DNA from: Pyropia haitanensis
Lineage: Eukaryota; Rhodophyta; Bangiophyceae; Bangiales; Bangiaceae
Reading direction: 5' to 3'
Assembly: GCA_008729055.1 (NCBI GenBank)
Contig: SDUX01000004.1
Coordinates: forward strand, 5,038,559 to 5,102,558
Length of the DNA stretch: 64,000 nt
Of this stretch, positions 43,418-54,045 are shown piece by piece. The position numbers and the translations under genes are program-made. Each line of letters begins with the position of its first letter. Position 1 is the stretch's first letter. The notes beneath the pieces were generated by a model. The model was not told the origin of the DNA. It did not search any database and worked only from the letters and a program-made list of their open reading frames with translations.

Positions 43418-44700
43418 GGTGACCAGCCACGCTGCTTGAACGCAGAGGGATTTTGAAAAACTTACACACCGCGATTGTTCGATGTGAAAACAAAAGTACA
43501 CACACTTCAGACTTGACACACATCTCTAGGCCTATTTGGCGAATCAAGTGTCACGTACGTCTGTTCTGATAGGCTGTCACACGATTTGAACTGCGAATCT
43601 GGAACAATCAATACTACACTTACTCTTGCTGGACATGGGAGTTGCCAGTTGCAAGTCGTTGACCAGGATGGGTGTTCTTCCAACAGTGGTACTCTCAACT
43701 GCTGAAGCGCCGGCGCCCGACGCCTCCTTCCACCCCGCCTGGTCGCCCGCTTCACCATTTTCTGGCCACGTAGCAGGCCAGGTGGATACACAAGCCTTAT
43801 TTACTTGCTCTATCCAGTCTTGAGTGCGGGTCTGCCGACATCTGGGAGAGCACAGCCCCGAACGACCACATGGAGGGGCGCCATGTCCTCACCATTCCCC
43901 CTGGGTTCCGTAGCTCAGCGGCGTCTGTGACGGTGAAAGACTGTTCGCTATGGCTCTTTGGACATTTTGACATTTGTAATCCTGCAGAACGCAATCGTTT
44001 GTTCAGACAGTGCAAGAAACTGCCTCCCGTCAGCTTCTTTGTCATCCGCTGTGCAGTATGGGCCTGGATATAGAGTGGATGAGAGCCCCACCGTGGGAAG
44101 AGGTAGTCATATCTGGGTAATAGGATCACGCTGAATCTATTGGTGCACACATCCGGCGTCGTGCACCCGTACGGCCGACAGGACTGTCGAGAGGCGGGGT
44201 GGCAGAAGCGCAATAGGCACCCGCTCCGAGCGATTGTGAGCATAATGGGTTTGCTTTTTTTAGTGAACGCTGAGGGCAGACGTACCTGTACGCCATCGTG
44301 CCGTAAAAATGCAAAGAAAGCACTCTGCGGTTCACTCATTGGTGACTGACTGACTGCTGATACGGTGGTATGCACTGTGGCGCAGCTGGATGCGCCCACA
44401 GCGCCGTTGAGAGTGCGAACAGCTGTGGAGGTAGCTGAATACACTTTCTAGATCTGATAGATGTAGTTTTTGAAGGATGAGAGCACTGTGGGGCGTTGGA
44501 CGGCCTGTCGCGACTACGTGTCCAGAATGGACACTTTAGGGGCCCATATGACCCGCTTCCCGACGTTTGCGACACTTTCTGAGCACATACTCGTGCTCAG
44601 CGTCATCGACTTAGTCTGATGGGAACAGCTTGAGAAATTTTTGCTTCACTTTCTGAAACGCGGTGTGGCGGCGTGTGATGCATTGCACCGAAGTGTGCAC
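43418..44700 (+). repeat. fold-back element 1, left arm
   Basis: 1.28 kb of normal-composition DNA whose reverse complement is 44701-45972, starting ggtgaccagc on each side. Shared words include ctgaagcgccggcg, ggtggatacacaagcctt, gtgacggtgaaa, caccaatagattca (as complement) and gcactgtggggc. The arms meet at a gaagtg/cacttc hairpin (44690-44710). Confidence 0.9.
44140..44349 (+). CDS. small conserved frame in the fold-back arm, copy 1
   Basis: 69 codons reading HTSGVVHPYGRQ, then RHPLRAIVSIMGLLFLVN and a Lys/Arg/Cys-rich tail ending SLIGD. The same frame is open, with matching start region and stop, at 45036-45263 (-) and 51825-52046 (-). It may be a short peptide gene, an exon of a lost element gene, or chance conservation of similar DNA. 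No family recognised. Confidence 0.3.
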   Translation: MVHTSGVVHPYGRQDCREAGWQKRNRHPLRAIVSIMGLLFLVNAEGRRTCTPSCRKNAKKALCGSLIGD

Positions 44701-45972
44701 AGGGCACTTCACCACGTGCAACACGAGTCAGGGACCACTTCACCAACTTTTCTGAAGCATGCTCAATCGACTAAATCGATGTCACTGAGCACGGTCATGT
44801 GCTCAGAAGCTTTCGCAAACGTCGGGAAGTGGGTCATACAGACCCCCAAAGTGGCCATTCTGGGCAGGTCGCCTCGACTGGCCGTCCAATGCCCCACAGT
44901 GCTCTCATGCACTAAAACCTACATCTGTCAGATCTAGACAGTGTAGCCAGTTACCTTCACTGCTTTTTTCACACTTATCATCACTGTGGGCGCGTCCAGC
45001 TGCGTCACAGTGCCCACCACCCCATCTGCAGTCAGTTAGTCGCCAATGTGCGGGCTCCAGTGAGCTTTCTTTGCATTATTACGGCACCATAGCCACCAGG
45101 TACCTTTGGATTCAGGGTTCACTAAAAAAAGCAGACCCATAACGGTCACAATCGCTCGGAGGAGTCGATTATAACGCTTCACCCACCCAGTCTGTGGCTG
45201 TTCCTGTCGGCTGTACGGGTGCACGACGCTGGATGTGAGCACCAATAGATTCATAATGATCATATTACCCAGAATCGACTATCTCTTCCCGCCGTGGGGC
45301 TCTCATGCCACTGTGTACCCCGGCCTATACTTGGCAACTGAGGAAAATAAAGCAGACTGGGGGCTCTTTCTCGCGCTGTCTGCACAACCGGTTGCGTTCT
45401 TCTGGGGCATAGACCGTCAGGGATGATTAAAATGTCATAGCGAGCCGTTTTTTCACCGTCACAGGCGCCCCTGAGCTGCGGAGCCCAGGAGGGATGGTGC
45501 ACGCATTGTGTCTGTCTATGGGGTCGTTGGGGGTTCTGCTCTAGCAGACGCCTGTAGGCGCGCACTCAAAACTGAATAGAACAAGTAAAAAAGGCTTGTG
45601 TATCCACCCGGCCTGCTGGGTGGCCGGGGAATGGTGAAGCGGGCGACAGGGCGGGGTGGAGGGCGGCGTCGGACGCCGGCGCTTCAGCCGCTTGTGTCCC
45701 AGCAGTCGCGCGAGTCGCTGACCAGGTTACTCGCCAAGTCAAGTATTGTAATCGTCTGTCCAGCAATGATGAATTCGGGATGCACTCCTCAGGTTGCACG
45801 GCTGAGATCGTGTGACAGCCTATCACATGAGACGAATGGCGCATTTTATTCCCTAGATATGCAACGAGATGTGAGCCAAGTCGCGGATATACGTATTGTT
45901 CTCAGTTGAATAATCGCTATTGCACATTTTACTCACAAATACCTCCTCGTTCAACCTGGGTTGCTGGTCACC
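44701..45972 (-). repeat. fold-back element 1, right arm
   Basis: Reverse complement of the left arm; identity looks like 75-85 percent by eye, too diverged for an assembly palindrome. It ends gctggtcacc at 45963-45972, mirroring 43418. Confidence 0.9.
45036..45263 (-). CDS. small conserved frame in the fold-back arm, copy 2
   Basis: 75 codons aligned without gaps to copies 1 and 3: SSVVHPYSRQ, RLLRAIVTVMGLLFLVNPES and a tail ending HIGD. It points toward the palindrome centre as the others do. Confidence 0.3.
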   Translation of the reverse strand: MIIMNLLVLTSSVVHPYSRQEQPQTGWVKRYNRLLRAIVTVMGLLFLVNPESKGTWWLWCRNNAKKAHWSPHIGD

Positions 45973-47120
45973 AGTTGACTTGCCGTTCGCTCCCCCTTCC
46001 CCCCCACCATCGTCGTCTGGCCCTGTCGTCCAACCCTTCGCCGCGAGGTGACGGAGGGGGGCGGCAGCCCGTGGCGCCGGCGGCAGCCGGCCGCGGCGCA
46101 GACGGGGGGGGGGACGGCAGTCCGCAACGGCATGAGGGGGGTGCGGTAGCACGCGACGGCCGCAGCCGGTCGCCCCAACCGGCGGCGGCAGCCAGCCGCG
46201 GCAGAGGCCACGGAAAGAGAGGGCAGCCCGCGGTGGCGGTGGCAGTCGGCCGCGGCGGAGGCCGGGGGGGGGAGGACGGCAGCCCGCAGCGGCAGCGCCG
46301 GGCCGCCACAACCAGCGTCAGAGGCGGCGGCTGACCACGGCGGCGGCGGCCGCCGGCCGCGGCGGCGTCCGGGGGGGAAGCTGCAGAGCGCGGCAGGGGC
46401 GCCAGGCCCCCCTGACCGACGGGGGCAGTGGCGGTGGAGGGCGGCGGCGGCGGCCGCCGCCTCTGCCACGATGGTAGCGTCGGCAGGGAGGGGCAGCCGT
46501 GACGGGCGGCGGCAGCCGTCGCCGTGGCGGAGGCAGCGGCGGTAGAAAACGGTGGCGGCGGCCGTCGCGGCCGCCGCAATGACTACGGCGGCCGCGGCCG
46601 CGGGCGCTGCGGTGGCGGGCGGCGACGGCCGCTGCCGCCACGGGTGCAGCGGCGGGAGGGGGCGGCGGCGGCGGCGGGGGCAGCAGCGACAGTGGGCGGC
46701 GGCGGCCGCCGCGACGGCGGGGGCAGCTGGCCGGGACAGCCGGCAGCCGGCGGGGGCGGCATGGAGCGACGGCGGGGGGAGTGCGGATGCAGGCGGCGGC
46801 TGTGGGGGCCATGGGGACAGCTGGCGGCGGCAGACGACAGTCGGCGGCGGGCCGGTTGCACCTGGTGCAGCCGAGGGAAGAGGGAGCAGTCTGCGTTGGC
46901 GCCGGGGGTGGCGGGGTTGGCCGGGCGCGGCGTGGGCGGCAGCCGGCTGCGAAGAGTGGAGAGTGCGTTGGGGGTGGCGGCGGCCGGGCTGGCGCCTGGC
47001 AGGGGGGGGTCGTGGGGAGTGCCTCCCCATCTGGGGGGGATGCATGGCTCCGCGCGAGCGGGGAAGAGGCAGTTTAGGGCGGGGGGTGGGGGGGGGGGGT
47101 TAGCCAGGGGGGGGGGCGGA
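45973..47120 (-). repeat. G-rich array, element 1 right
   Basis: Strand-complement of the left array in composition (ggcggc, gcggcggcgg), about half as long and less regular. It follows the right arm exactly where the C-rich array precedes the left arm. Confidence 0.85.
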
Positions 47121-48068
47121 GGGTAGCGGGGGGAGGAGTATGGCGAGCGGCCACAGCACCAACGAACTTGCCCTGAGCATCATCCTCTCCTGTGCGGCGC
47201 GCCTCCCCCCGCCCGCGCGGCGCCCCATCCCCGGCCGTTGGGCGCCGTGCACCCCCCCGCGGCGCAATGTCGCGCCGCGTCCGCAGGGAGCAACCCCCCC
47301 CCCAGGCGGGATGGCACGCCAAAGCTGTCCCCCAGCCACCGCGGCCCGACGCAGCTGCCCCGCCGTTCGTACGTACCCCCGTGCCACACCAAGACGGGCA
47401 GCCGCATGTGTGCAGCCCGCAACTCAGAGTCTGGATGCACACCGTATCCCTGGAGGACAGCTGCATGCCAAGTAGCCCGTCCATGGTGCGCTCGCAAATA
47501 TCGCCGCCGCAGAGCGACAACGTGGCGGGTCCCACGGAACCACGTGGGAGCCTGTGAGGCCACCCCATCCCCCCCCCCCCCTCCCCCACCCCTACCATGT
47601 GAAATTTCACAGGTTGAGGATAGATGCGGATTCCTGCCTCCCCCCCCCCTACCCCCTCTGCTTTTGCAGAGGACAGTGGCCACCGCCACAGTCGTCACGT
47701 GTCCCTGGGCCTCTTCGTCAGAAACAGAGCAACACATATTGGGCGCCACATCTGGCAGCTGTTCAGCTGTGATGAGGTCTGGAGGTGTAACGTTCGCATG
47801 CTCCCCTAGACAAACACGAGCCCCCCCCCCAGGTCGACTCGCAGGGACGGCGTGAGGGCCACCCTGCTCACGCTGGGCGCGTAACATTTCATGAGCCCCC
47901 CATGGGCCCCCCGAGCCCCCGTGGAAACGCGCTATAAGTATCCCCCCCAAGCGGGCGCCCAGTAAATCCCCCCCCCATTTCTGCCCTGTAAATCCCCCCC
48001 CCCCCCCCCCCCCCCCAGAACCCCCCCAGACGCACCCCCCTCCCCCCCCCCCAACACCCCTCAGAGCG
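47121..48068. other. segment between G-rich array and right outer repeat
   Basis: Mixed sequence with C-runs, the longest about 22 nt at 47995-48016. No gene recognised and no match to 40854-41229 seen. Confidence 0.4.
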
Positions 48069-48136
48069 ACCCACAACGGATTAGTAGCCCACCTACACGA
48101 CGGATCCGTTGTGGGTCGTTTTCTTTGGAATACTAC
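48069..48136 (-). repeat. outer inverted repeat of fold-back element 1, right
   Basis: Reverse complement of 40785-40853; see the left copy. Confidence 0.85.
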
Positions 48137-48429
48137 CTCCTCTTTTCCGTACACTTCGGTAGCGCAATCCGCTGCGAGCCGCACTCGCGCACCACGGCTG
48201 CGCCCGTCGCGCTGGCCACCGTCGCGCTCGCGCGACGTCACTGTAAAACGGCCCCGTGCCAGTCAGCAGTGCAGCATCACGTCTGACAGCGGCTGCCCTA
48301 GGCACGTGCCATGGCGCGTGCCCGGCCGCGTGCGCGTGCCGCATGACGCGTGCCCTACCCCCACGCACGGTGCCAGCGTGGGTGTGCGGCACCGCGCTGG
48401 CTGCCCCCCCTCTCATTGCGGTCTGCGCT

Positions 48430-49585
48430 GCCCGGCCCCCGGCTTCTGCCGCCGGGCCCCCCCGGCCGCGCGGCGCCCGCCGCCGCCCGGCACCCGGCCC
48501 CCGCTGCCCGCCGCCCGCCGCGCGGCGCCCGCCGCCGCCCGCCGCCGCCCGCCGCGCGGCGCCCGCCGCCGCCCGCTGCCCGCCGCCGCCCGGCACCCGG
48601 CGCCCGCCGCGCGGCGCCCGCCGCGCGGCGCCCGGCGCCGCCCGCTGCCCGCCGCCGCCCGGCACCCGGCCCCCGCCGCGCGGCGCCCGCCGCCGCCCGG
48701 CACCCGGCCCCCGCCGCCCGCCGCCCGCCGCCGCCCGCCGCCCGCCGCCGCCCGGCACCCGGCCCCCGCCGCCCGCCGCCCGCCGCGCGGCGCCCGCCGC
48801 CGCCCGCCGCGCGGCGCCCGCCGCCGCCCGCTGCCCGCCGCCGCCCGGCACCCGGCCCCCGCCGCGCGGCGCCCGCCGCCGCCCGGCACCCGGCCCCCGC
48901 CGCCCGCCGCCCGCCGCCGCCCGCCGCCCGCCGCCGCCCGGCACCCGGCCCCCGCTGCCCGCCGCCCGCCGCGCGGCGCCCGCCGCCGCCCGCCGCCGCC
49001 CGCCGCGCGGCGCCCGCCGCCGCCCGCTGCCCGCCGCCGCCCGGCACCCGGCGCCCGCCGCGCGGCGCCCGCCGCGCGGCGCCCGCCGCCGCCCGCTGCC
49101 CGCCGCCGCCCGGCACCCGGCCCCCGCCGCGCGGCGCCCGCCGCCGCCCGGCACCCGGCCCCCGCCGCCCGCCGCCCGCCGCCGCCCGGCACCCGGCCCC
49201 CGCCGCCCGCCGCCCGCCGCGCGGCGCCCGCCGCCGCCCGCCGCGCGGCGCCCGCCGCGCGGCGCCCGCCGCCGCCCGCTGCCCGCCGCCGCCCGGCACC
49301 CGGCCCCCGCCGCGCGGCGCCCGCCGCCGCCCGGCACCCGGCCCCCGCCGCCCGCCGCCCGCCGCCGCCCGCCGCCCGCCGCCGCCCGGCACCCGCCGCG
49401 CGGCGCCCACCGCCGCCCGCCGCCCGCCGCCGCCCGCCGCCCGCCGCCCGCCGCCCGCCGCCGCTCGGCACCCCGCTTCTGCCCTCCGGCCCCCGCCGCT
49501 GCCCGGCCCGCGGCCCCGGCCGCCTGTGCCCCGGCATCCGGCCCCCGGCCCCCGGCGCCCAGTCCCCGTCGTCCGGCACCCGCCG
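48430..49585 (+). repeat. C-rich array with 15-30 bp sub-units, element 2 left
   Basis: Made of a few recurring words: gccgcccggcacccggcccc, cgccgcgcggcgcccgccgc and cgctgcccgccgccgcccgg. Their order repeats in blocks, so the array is younger or more homogenised than that of element 1. From about 49590 the strand bias switches to G-rich. Confidence 0.9.
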
Positions 49586-50190
49586 CAGCGTCGCGTGCCG
49601 GCGGGGGGCGTGGCGACCGCCGGGGTAGGGACGGCGTCCGTGGCAACGGGCGGCGGGGGACTGCGGGGGCCGTCGAGGGGCGGCGGGGAGGGGGGGCCGT
49701 GGTGGCCGCCGGGGGGGGGCGGCTGGCGTGGCCTCTGGGGGGTGGCGACCGTGATTGCCGCGGGCGGTGGCGGCCGCCGGGGAGAGGCAGCCCCCTGGGG
49801 GTGGCAGCCGCCGGAGGAAACGGCCGCGCCGGGGGGCGTCGGGGGGCGTCGGGGGGCGGCCGCGTCCGCGGGGGCTGCCGAGAAAGGGTGGCCACGGCGG
49901 CTGGCGGGGGGGGCGGCCGCGGCGGCTGGCGGGGTGGGGGCGGCCACGGCGGCCGCGGGGCGGCCGCGGCAGCGGCGGCCGCCGGGGGCGGCAATGGCTG
50001 CGGCTGGTGCTTGGGGGGAAGTGGCCTCGGCGGCACTCCACCGCCACTGCCCCGGCCGGTGGGGGGGGCTGACGCCGCCGCCGCGCACTGCGGTCTCCCC
50101 CCTGACGCGACCGCGGCAGGCTGGCGCCCGCGCCGCGGCGAGCCGCCTCCCCTGACGCTGGTTGAGGCGGCCGGGCAGCAAGACGACTGT

Positions 50191-51475
50191 GGCGACCAGC
50201 TACTCACATGGCAGGCAGGGATATTTGATTGTATTTACAATCCAAGCGATTATTCCACGGAGGTCAACAGTACATACACATCCGACTTGACTCACATCTC
50301 CTGGCCTATCTGGCGAATCAGATGTCCAATTCGTCCAACCTGATAGGCTGTTGCACAATCTGAACTGGGCGAGATGAAGATTGTAGTACTGAATCAATTG
50401 TTTCCGGAGGTGGGATTACCATATTTGACTCTGAACCCATCCTGGTCAGCGACTTGCGACTGCCAACGCCGAAGACTGAAGCGCCGGCGTCTGACGCCCC
50501 CCTCCTCCCCGCCCCGGTCGCCCGCTTCGCCGTTATCCGCTCTCCGAGCAGACTTGGTGGATATGCATGCCTTGTCTCCGACTCCTATCAGTGTTGAGAG
50601 CGCGCCCGCACACACGTCTGTCACGGCAGCGACCAGAACGGTTTCATGGAGGGCCGAAGTGCATCACCCTCTCACCACTGGTTCCGCCGCTCGGGCGCGC
50701 TAGTGACGGTGAAACGCCGTCAGTTGTGACCTTTTGGCGTCCCCAATGGTCCACGCTCCACCAGCCTGCGTATTTTTTTATAGTGAATAGCGCTGACAAG
50801 CGCCGCCTGTCCGTCATGGTGTGACCTGTTGCTCGGTATGTACGTGCACGTGGAGTACATAGGTCCCGCGGAGCTGGATAGATCCGTCATTCCCGAGTAA
50901 ACTGATGACGCTGCGACTATTGATGTATCTTTTTATTGCTCTGCACCAACATAGGGGGCAGAACAAGCCTGTAACCGGGTGTGGCAAGCGCTTCACGCTA
51001 TAAATTCCCCGCCTCTCAGAGCTGTTCAGTGCTCCATGGTCCTCGGTTTTTGCACAGACAATGAGTTTATGAGTACCTGGTGGCATACAATTGCTCAAAG
51101 TGGTTGGATGGCATGCCGGGGTCCGCACATTGCTGAACCCGTGCAGAAGGAGGCGCCTTGGGACATGTCGCTCTGCTGGACGCGCCCACAGCGCCGATGA
51201 GAACAAAACAGGTCGCGGAGGATGTCTGCTGTACTGTTGGGATCTCATAATTGTATCTTTTTGTGCGTGAGAGTACTGTGGGGCGTTGGACGGCCTGTCG
51301 AGGCTACCTGTCCAGAATGGCCACTTTGGGGGTCTGTATGACCCACTTCCCGTCGTTTGCGAAACCTTCTGAGCACATGACCGTGCTCAGCGACCTCGAT
51401 TTAGTCGATTGAGCATGCTTCAGAAAAGTTGGTGAAGTGGTCCCTGACTCTTGTTGCACGTGGTGAAGTGCCCTG
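50191..51475 (+). repeat. fold-back element 2, left arm
   Basis: Begins ggcgaccagc as the arm of element 1 does and runs 1285 bp to a gaagtg/cacttc hairpin at 51465-51485. Shared words include ctgataggctgt, gactgaagcgccggcgtctg and gtgacggtgaaa. Confidence 0.85.
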
Positions 51476-52165
51476 CGCACACTTCGGTGCAAGGCGTCAC
51501 ACACCGCTACGACGCGTTTCAGAAAATGAAGCAAAATCTTCTCAAGCTGTTCCCGCCAGACTAAGTCGATGACGCTGAGCACGAATATGTGCTCAGAAAA
51601 TGTCGCAAACATCGGGAAGCAGGTCATATGGGCCCCCAAAAGTCCATTCTGGACAGGTAGCCGCGACAGGCCGTCTAGCGCCCCACAGTGCTCTCATCCT
51701 TCAAAAACTACATCTATCAGATCTATACAGTGTATTCAGCTACCTCCGCAGCTTTTTGCACTTTCAACGGCGCTGTGGGCTCATCCAGCTGCGCTACAGT
51801 GCATACCACCGTATCAGCAGTCAGTCAGTCACGAATGAGTGAACTGCAGAGTACTGTCTTTGCATTTTTACGGGACGATGGCCAACGGATACCTCTGCCC
51901 TCAGCGTTAACTAAACAGAGTTGACCCATTACGCTCAAAAAAGCTCGGAGCGGGCGCCTAAAGCGCTTCTTCCACCCAGCCTCTCGACTGTCCTGTCCGC
52001 CGTACGGGTGCACGACGCCCGATGTGTGCACCAATAGATTCAGCATGATCGTTTTACCCAGATAAGACTATTTCTTCCCACGGTGGGTCTCTCATGCACT
52101 CTATATCCAGGCCCATACTGCACAGCGGATGACAAAGAAGCAGACGGGAGGCACTTTCTTGCACT
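51476..52165 (-). repeat. fold-back element 2, right arm (truncated)
   Basis: Reverse complement of the inner 690 bp of the arm; the outer 590 bp are replaced by G-rich array. The break corresponds to position 44007 in element 1 (gacagtgcaagaaa). Confidence 0.85.
51825..52046 (-). CDS. small conserved frame in the fold-back arm, copy 3
   Basis: 73 codons, MLNLLVHTSGVVHPYGGQ ... RRPLRAFLSVMGQLCLVNAE ... SLIRD. It aligns without gaps to 44140-44349 and 45036-45263. Confidence 0.3.
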   Translation of the reverse strand: MLNLLVHTSGVVHPYGGQDSREAGWKKRFRRPLRAFLSVMGQLCLVNAEGRGIRWPSSRKNAKTVLCSSLIRD

Positions 52166-53295
52166 GCCGGCGCTGCCGTGGCAAGCGGATCGGCGGCGGC
52201 CGGCAGCGACAGCAGAGGCGGCAGCGGCAGCCGGAGCGGTAGCCAACCGGCAGGGGCGGCGGCGATGGTGAGAGCGGCCGGGGCGGCAGCCGGCCAGCGG
52301 CCGGCCGGACAGCTGGCCGACAAAGGTAGCCCGCGATTGGCGGCAAAAGGCAGGCGGCGGCAGCCTGCTGGCGGCGGCCGGCAGCAAAGGCGGCGGCGGC
52401 AGCGGCAGCAGGGCGGCAGCAACCCGGTGGGGGCGGCGGCGGCGGGGGCGGCGGCCGGGGCGGCAGCCCGGGCGGCAGGCGGCCGGCGGCCGGCCAGGCA
52501 GGCGGCCGGCGGCGGCAGCCCGCCAGCGGCGGCAGCACGCCGGCGGCGGTAGCCGGCGGCAGCGGCGGCGGCCGGGGGCCGGACCGGCGGCCGGCCGGCG
52601 GGGGCGGCCGCCCCCGGCCAGGGTGGCGACCGGTGGCGGCGGCGGTGGTGGCAGCCGCAGCCGCGACGGCAGCCAACCGGCGGATGCGGCGGCGGGGGAC
52701 GCAGGGGCGGCGGCCACCGCGGCCGCCCGGGCGGCAGGCGGCCGGCGGCCGGCCAGGCAGGCGGCCGGCGGCCGGCAGCAACGGCGGCGGCGGCAGCGGC
52801 AGCCGGGGCGGCAGCAGCCCGCAGCGGCAGGGGCAGAGGCGGCGGCGGCGGCGTCGGCGGCGGCGGCAACGGTGGGCAACCCTTGAGGGCGCAGGGGCCG
52901 CAGGCGGCGGCGGGCGGCGGGCGGCGGCGGCGGCGGCGGTGGGCAGCGGCGGCGGTAGCGGGGGCGGCGGGCGGCGGCGGCAGCGGTGGCGGCGGCCGCG
53001 GCCGAGGCCGCCTGCCGCGGCAGCCGCGGCGGCCGCGGTGGCGGCGGGTGTGGGCCGGGGTGGCGGGGGGCGCATCGCGTGGCAGGGGAGCAGGGGGGGC
53101 AGCTCGCTGCATGGGGGGCCGGGGTGGCTGCCCGTGGCGGGGGCGGGCGGTGTGGGCGCGCGGGGCCGCCAGGGGCGGCCGCACGCTCGGCGCCGGCCGG
53201 CGTGCTGGTGGTGGGACGGGGGGGGGGGGGGGGGGGGGGGGTGGCTGCCGCTGGCGGGACGTCGGTGGCGGGAACAGGGACGCGCCGCCGCAGGG
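52166..53295 (-). repeat. G-rich array, element 2 right
   Basis: ggcggc-type array on the plus strand, containing words such as ggcagcccgggcggcaggcg that recur at 52480 and 52720, and a G-run of about 22 nt at 53219-53240. Confidence 0.85.
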
Positions 53296-53661
53296 TAGAG
53301 TAATGGAGGTGCCCAGTACAGGTCGGTGTACGTAACTGCAAGTAGGTGAGGAGCCACACGTGTGTGCTGATGGCGTCGCTGGCCTCGGGGCGCCCAGCGG
53401 CTGTGGAGCCTCGACGCGCGAGTCTCGAGCGCTCTCAGAGCGTCTCAGCGAACCCAACATGCGTGTTGGTTGAGATCCCCAGGTACTACGTACTACATGC
53501 TCTGGTGACACCCTGTGGCCCAAAGCTGCTCAGGAGACGCCTGGAGAAATCGCGGCTCTCCACGCTCTGTCAGCCAAGACGGGTGACCCCTCCATTGTCA
53601 AACGGCCAGCACGTGGAAAACTGTCAGACTAGACGGGTGACGCCTGCATGGCCCCGGCGGA

Positions 53662-53778
53662 GGTCAGAGTGTCGAGGGCCAGGTCGAGGGATCCGGCGGC
53701 GGCCAGTGTGTCAAAGGCCGGCTCGAGGGGCCAGGCCGTGGCCAGCGTGTCGAGGGCATACTCGCGGAATCAGGCAGT
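53662..53778 (+). repeat. 39-bp minisatellite, three copies
   Basis: Copies start at 53662, 53701 and 53740 (ggtcagagtgtcgagggcc and variants). A frame over it reads a 13-residue repeat like ASVSRAYSRNQAV, but no gene is otherwise supported. Confidence 0.9.
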
Positions 53779-53993
53779 ACGAAGGACGCGGCACGAGACG
53801 GGCCACTGTCGAAGCGAACGCTGTCAGACGCGCGGCTGTGGCCAACGGAAAAAGCATCGACGACAGATATGAGTGAAAGGAGCCTACGAAATGAATTCTG
53901 GTTTCAAATGAAGAAGAAAAGTTATATGAAGTATAATTGGTAAACTTACCCTCCCATTCCCCCCCCCCACCCCCTCCCACCCCCTCCCAGAAT

Positions 53994-54045
53994 CCCAAGG
54001 CGACCTTGGGGTTCTGACGTCCAGAATCCCAAGGCTGGTATTATC
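53994..54045 (-). repeat. hairpin repeat, right member of an inverted pair
   Basis: 54024-54045 is the exact reverse complement of 40568-40589. Next to it cccaaggcgaccttggg forms a 7-bp stem with a 3-nt loop, as on the left side. Confidence 0.85.

Larger units (their letters stand above)
40785..48136. mobile_element. fold-back element 1 (7.35 kb, nested inverted repeats)
   Basis: Bounded by inverted repeats 40785-40853 and 48069-48136. Inside are a C-rich array (about 41230-43417), a left arm (43418-44700), its reverse-complement right arm (44701-45972), then a G-rich array (45973-about 47120). The flanks just outside both ends carry the word ctcttttcc followed by at or gt, directly adjacent on the left and 3 nt away on the right, a possible 11-bp target duplication with one mismatch. 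No transposase frame is recognised. Long composite inverted repeats built of tandem arrays are the hallmark of Foldback/Galileo-type or Mutator-like non-autonomous elements; the class is not established. Confidence 0.65.
48137..53295. mobile_element. fold-back element 2 (right arm shortened)
   Basis: Abuts element 1 and repeats its plan: C-rich array (about 48430-49585), then a G-rich stretch (49590-50190), left arm 50191-51475, right arm 51476-about 52165, then a G-rich array (about 52166-53295). Its arms match those of element 1, and the inner part is very similar (about 90 percent or more by eye over 400 bp). The whole unit is inverted relative to element 1 around the centre. No outer terminal repeat could be identified, so the boundaries are approximate. 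Confidence 0.55.

Noticed and set aside
41108..43456. A 782-codon open frame and its overlapping frames inside the C-rich array
   Set aside because: All six frames are open because the DNA is almost free of A and T, so stops cannot occur. The translations are pure Pro/Arg/Ala or Gly/Arg/Ala with no domain.
43905..43950. tRNA A-box-like words (gtagctcagcggc) in the fold-back arm
   Set aside because: No cloverleaf and no B box. The motif is not conserved in the other arms, although the neighbouring gtgacggtgaaa is.
48093..50343. Frames of 500-700 codons over the second array on both strands
   Set aside because: Same compositional artefact; similar proteins appear in every frame of the repeat.
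53648..53872. A 74-codon frame with 13-residue repeats
   Set aside because: It arises from a 39-bp minisatellite, whose period is a multiple of three; no start context or homology.
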